Assembly: GCF_007828035.1 (NCBI RefSeq)
Contig: NZ_VITV01000010.1
Span: forward strand, 124,001-188,000
Reading direction: 5' to 3'
From: Nitrospirillum amazonense
GTDB lineage: Bacteria > Pseudomonadota > Alphaproteobacteria > Azospirillales > Azospirillaceae
Length of the DNA stretch: 64,000 nt
Every line of letters begins with the position of its first letter. Position 1 is the first letter of the stretch. The position numbers were made by a program, and so were the translations under genes. The notes beneath the pieces were generated by a model that saw only the letters and a program-made list of their open reading frames with translations, was not told the DNA's origin and did no database searches. This document shows, in pieces, positions 61,787 through 64,000 of the stretch.

Positions 61787-62284
61787 GTGACGTCTGCCAC
61801 AACAAGTACCCCGTGGGACCGTGAAAAGGCCGCTGAAGTCATTGCGGCGCACCAAAATCTTGAAGGGCCAGCATTGCCGATACTGCATGCCTTGCAGGAG
61901 ACCTTCGGCCATGTGCCCGAGGATGCGGTGCCCTTGCTTGCGGACGCGCTGAACCTTTCGCGCGCCGATGTTCACGGAATTGTAAGCTTTTACCACGACT
62001 TTAGGGAGGCACCCGCCGGCCGCCACGTGGTGAAGTTGTGCCGGGCCGAGGCCTGCCAGTCCATGGGCGGCCATACCTTGGCGGAAAGCCTGCTGCGCCG
62101 CCTGGGCCTGGACTGGGGCGGCACCACCGGCGACGGCCAGGTGACGATTGAGCCTGTCTATTGCCTGGGATTGTGCGCCTGCGCCCCGGCGGCCCTGATC
62201 GACGGCCGCCCCCTGGGCCGCCTGAACCGCGAACGCCTGGACGCCGCCGTGAACGAGGCCCGCAACGATTGGTCGACGCCATGA
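61787..62284 (+). CDS. fdsG: NAD-dependent formate dehydrogenase gamma subunit
   Basis: The 165-residue protein is NuoE-like: LHALQETFGHVPEDAVPLLA, then four cysteines in LCRAEACQSMGG near residue 84 and VYCLGLCACAPAALIDG near 124 that hold a 2Fe-2S cluster. It starts at a GTG with a GAGG upstream. It is the first gene of the fds operon and overlaps fdsB by 4 bp. Confidence 0.93.
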   Translation: MTSATTSTPWDREKAAEVIAAHQNLEGPALPILHALQETFGHVPEDAVPLLADALNLSRADVHGIVSFYHDFREAPAGRHVVKLCRAEACQSMGGHTLAESLLRRLGLDWGGTTGDGQVTIEPVYCLGLCACAPAALIDGRPLGRLNRERLDAAVNEARNDWSTP

Positions 62285-63852
62285 CCACCCGCATCTTCAT
62301 CCCCCGCGACGTGGCCGCCCTGGCGGTGGGCGCCGACGAGGTCGCGCGCGCCGTGGCGGCGCAGGCCGCCGCCCTGAGCACCGCCGTCACCATCGTGCGC
62401 ACCGGTTCGCGCGGCCTGTTCTGGCTGGAACCGATGGTGGAGGTGGAAACACCCCTGGGCCGCATCGCCTACGGCCCGGTGCAGGCCGGCGACGTTGCCG
62501 CCCTGTTCGCCGCCGGCTGGCTGACCGGCGCCACGCACCCCCTGCGCGTCGGCCGGCCGGAGGACCATCCCTTCCTGGCCCGCCAGACGCGGCTGACCTT
62601 CGCCCGCTGCGGCATCGTCGATCCCCTGTCGGTGGAGGATTACAAGGCCGCCGGCGGCTATCGCGGTTTGGCCAAGGCCATCGAGGTGGGCGGTGCCGCG
62701 ACGGTGGAGGCGGTGACCAAGTCCGGCCTGCGCGGTCGCGGCGGCGCCGGCTTCCCCACCGGCATCAAGTGGAAGACGGTGCGCGACGCGGTCGCCGACC
62801 AGAAGTACATCGTCTGCAACGCGGACGAGGGCGACAGCGGCACCTTCGCCGACCGCATGATCCTGGAGGGCGACCCCTTCTGCCTGATCGAGGGTATGAC
62901 CATCGCCGGTTTGGCGGTGGGCGCCACGCGAGGCTACATCTACTCTCGCTCGGAATACCCGCACGCCAACGCCACCATGCGGGCGGCGCTGGATATCGCA
63001 CGCGCCGCCGGCCTGCTGGGCCGCGACATCCTGGGCTCCGGCCTGGAGTTCCACCTGGAACTGCGCGTGGGCGCCGGCGCCTATGTCTGTGGCGAGGAAA
63101 CGGCGCTGCTGGAAAGCCTGGAGGGCAAGCGCGGCGTGGTGCGGGCCAAGCCGCCGCTGCCGGCGCTGAAGGGCCTGTTCGGCCGCCCCACCGTGGTCAA
63201 CAACCTGCTCTCCCTGGCCACCATTCCCGTCATCCTGGATTTGGGCGCGCAATACTACGCCGACTTCGGCATGGGCCGGTCGCGCGGCACCATGCCCATC
63301 CAATTGGCCGGCAACGTCCTGCATGGCGGCCTGTTCGAGACGGCCTTCGGCCTGACCTTGGGTGAGATCGTGATGGAGGTGGGCGGCGGCACCGCCAGCC
63401 GCCGACCGGTCCGCGCGGTGCAGGCGGGCGGGCCCCTGGGCGCCTACCTGCCGCCCAGCCAGTTCGACACCCCTTATGATTATGAAGCCTTCGCCGCGCG
63501 CGACGCCCTGATCGGCCACGGCGGCCTGGTGGTGTTCGACGACACGGTGGACATGGCGCACATGGCGCGCTTCGCCATGGAATTCTGCGCCGAGGAATCC
63601 TGCGGCAAGTGCACGCCCTGCCGCATCGGTTCCACCCGGGGGGCCGAGGTGGTGGACCGCATCCTGGCGGGCCGGGACGTGGCGGCCAACATCGCGCTGC
63701 TGGAAGACCTGTGCAACACCATGAAGTTCGGCTCGCTGTGCGCGCTGGGGGGCTTCACGCCCTATCCGGTGCTGAGCGCTATTCGCCATTTCCCCGAGGA
63801 TTTCCATACACGCAATTCCCCTGGCCGGCGCCTGCCGGCTGCGGCAGAGTGA
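62281..63852 (+). CDS. fdsB: NAD-dependent formate dehydrogenase beta subunit
   Basis: The 523-residue subunit is NuoF-like. It begins with a NuoE-related thioredoxin-like domain, then FMN/NADH motifs GLRGRGGAGFPTGIKW near residue 143 and NADEGDSGTFADR near 180, GAGAYVCGEETALLESLEG, and a 4Fe-4S site ESCGKCTPCRIGS near 440. It transfers electrons from the iron-sulfur chain to NAD. The ATG at 62281 overlaps the fdsG stop. Confidence 0.95.
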   Translation: MTTRIFIPRDVAALAVGADEVARAVAAQAAALSTAVTIVRTGSRGLFWLEPMVEVETPLGRIAYGPVQAGDVAALFAAGWLTGATHPLRVGRPEDHPFLARQTRLTFARCGIVDPLSVEDYKAAGGYRGLAKAIEVGGAATVEAVTKSGLRGRGGAGFPTGIKWKTVRDAVADQKYIVCNADEGDSGTFADRMILEGDPFCLIEGMTIAGLAVGATRGYIYSRSEYPHANATMRAALDIARAAGLLGRDILGSGLEFHLELRVGAGAYVCGEETALLESLEGKRGVVRAKPPLPALKGLFGRPTVVNNLLSLATIPVILDLGAQYYADFGMGRSRGTMPIQLAGNVLHGGLFETAFGLTLGEIVMEVGGGTASRRPVRAVQAGGPLGAYLPPSQFDTPYDYEAFAARDALIGHGGLVVFDDTVDMAHMARFAMEFCAEESCGKCTPCRIGSTRGAEVVDRILAGRDVAANIALLEDLCNTMKFGSLCALGGFTPYPVLSAIRHFPEDFHTRNSPGRRLPAAAE

Positions 63853-63866
63853 AGGAGGGTCCGGCC

Positions 63867-64000
63867 ATGGGCTTGGTTCCTGAGATCGACTACGGCACCC
63901 CGCATCCCCGCGGCCTGAAGGGCGACACCGACGCCAAGATGGTCACGCTGACCATCGACGGCGAGACGGTGACGGTGGCGGAGGGCACCTCCATCATGCG
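63867..64000 (+). CDS. fdsA: NAD-dependent formate dehydrogenase alpha subunit (partial, runs off window)
   Basis: Only the first 44 codons are visible, reading MGLVPEIDYGTPHPRG and then VTLTIDGETVTVAEGTSIM, the start of a NuoG-like 2Fe-2S domain that in FdsA precedes the molybdenum formate dehydrogenase core. A GAAGGAGG site precedes the ATG. Position after fdsGB supports the call; catalytic parts lie outside the window. Confidence 0.85.
   Translation, partial: MGLVPEIDYGTPHPRGLKGDTDAKMVTLTIDGETVTVAEGTSIM

Overview
The window is GC-rich DNA (visibly about two thirds G+C, strongly GC-biased third codon positions) from a Gram-negative alphaproteobacterium. The gene content (TonB receptors, molybdenum xanthine dehydrogenase with XdhC and a NifS-type partner, PuuD/PuuE-type urate and allantoin enzymes, complete urease operon, FdsGBA formate dehydrogenase) fits Rhodospirillales/Azospirillaceae (Azospirillum, Nitrospirillum or Niveispirillum-like). 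That assignment is inference. No tRNA, rRNA, CRISPR array, transposase or prophage was seen.

Layout. 0-1.4 kb: the tail of an incoming gene, an exported alpha/beta hydrolase, and a convincing promoter-to-terminator transcription unit without a plausible ORF (candidate sRNA or attenuated leader). 1.7-5.3 kb: aldehyde dehydrogenase, acyl-CoA dehydrogenase and 3-hydroxyisobutyrate dehydrogenase, a valine/branched-chain type set. 5.3-9.9 kb: a leftward five-gene operon joining a polysaccharide-type ABC exporter, a MotA/ExbB-like channel, a MotB-like partner and an AGE-family sugar epimerase. 10.7-24 kb: a nucleoside-scavenging region with two TonB receptors, a secreted and a cytosolic nucleoside hydrolase, an exported adenosine-deaminase-family lipoprotein, two solute-binding proteins and an unusual glycosidase-like/FGE-fold fusion. 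24-33 kb: accessory genes, namely an FAD protein, an EAL phosphodiesterase, an MBL-cupin-TlpA operon opposite a MocR regulator, an ArsR-SRPBCC operon and a PIN/Phd toxin-antitoxin pair.

33-55.9 kb is a nearly complete purine ring degradation region. Guanine deaminase and XdhABC (with a NifS-like desulfurase) give urate; PuuD, HIU hydrolase and OHCU decarboxylase give allantoin; PuuE and an allantoate-amidohydrolase-like enzyme open it; UreDABCEFG plus a HupE/UreJ nickel carrier turn urea into ammonia. Together with the upstream periplasmic nucleoside enzymes this gives a plausible route from extracellular nucleosides to ammonia. A low-GC orphan gene with two HTH regions and a transmembrane segment interrupts this region at 44.6-46.0 kb.

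56-64 kb: small membrane proteins, a GNAT-hydrolase pair, a LysR regulator, a TPR protein and the start of the fdsGBA NAD-linked formate dehydrogenase operon, which runs off the right edge. A classical T-N11-A palindrome lies in front of fdsG.
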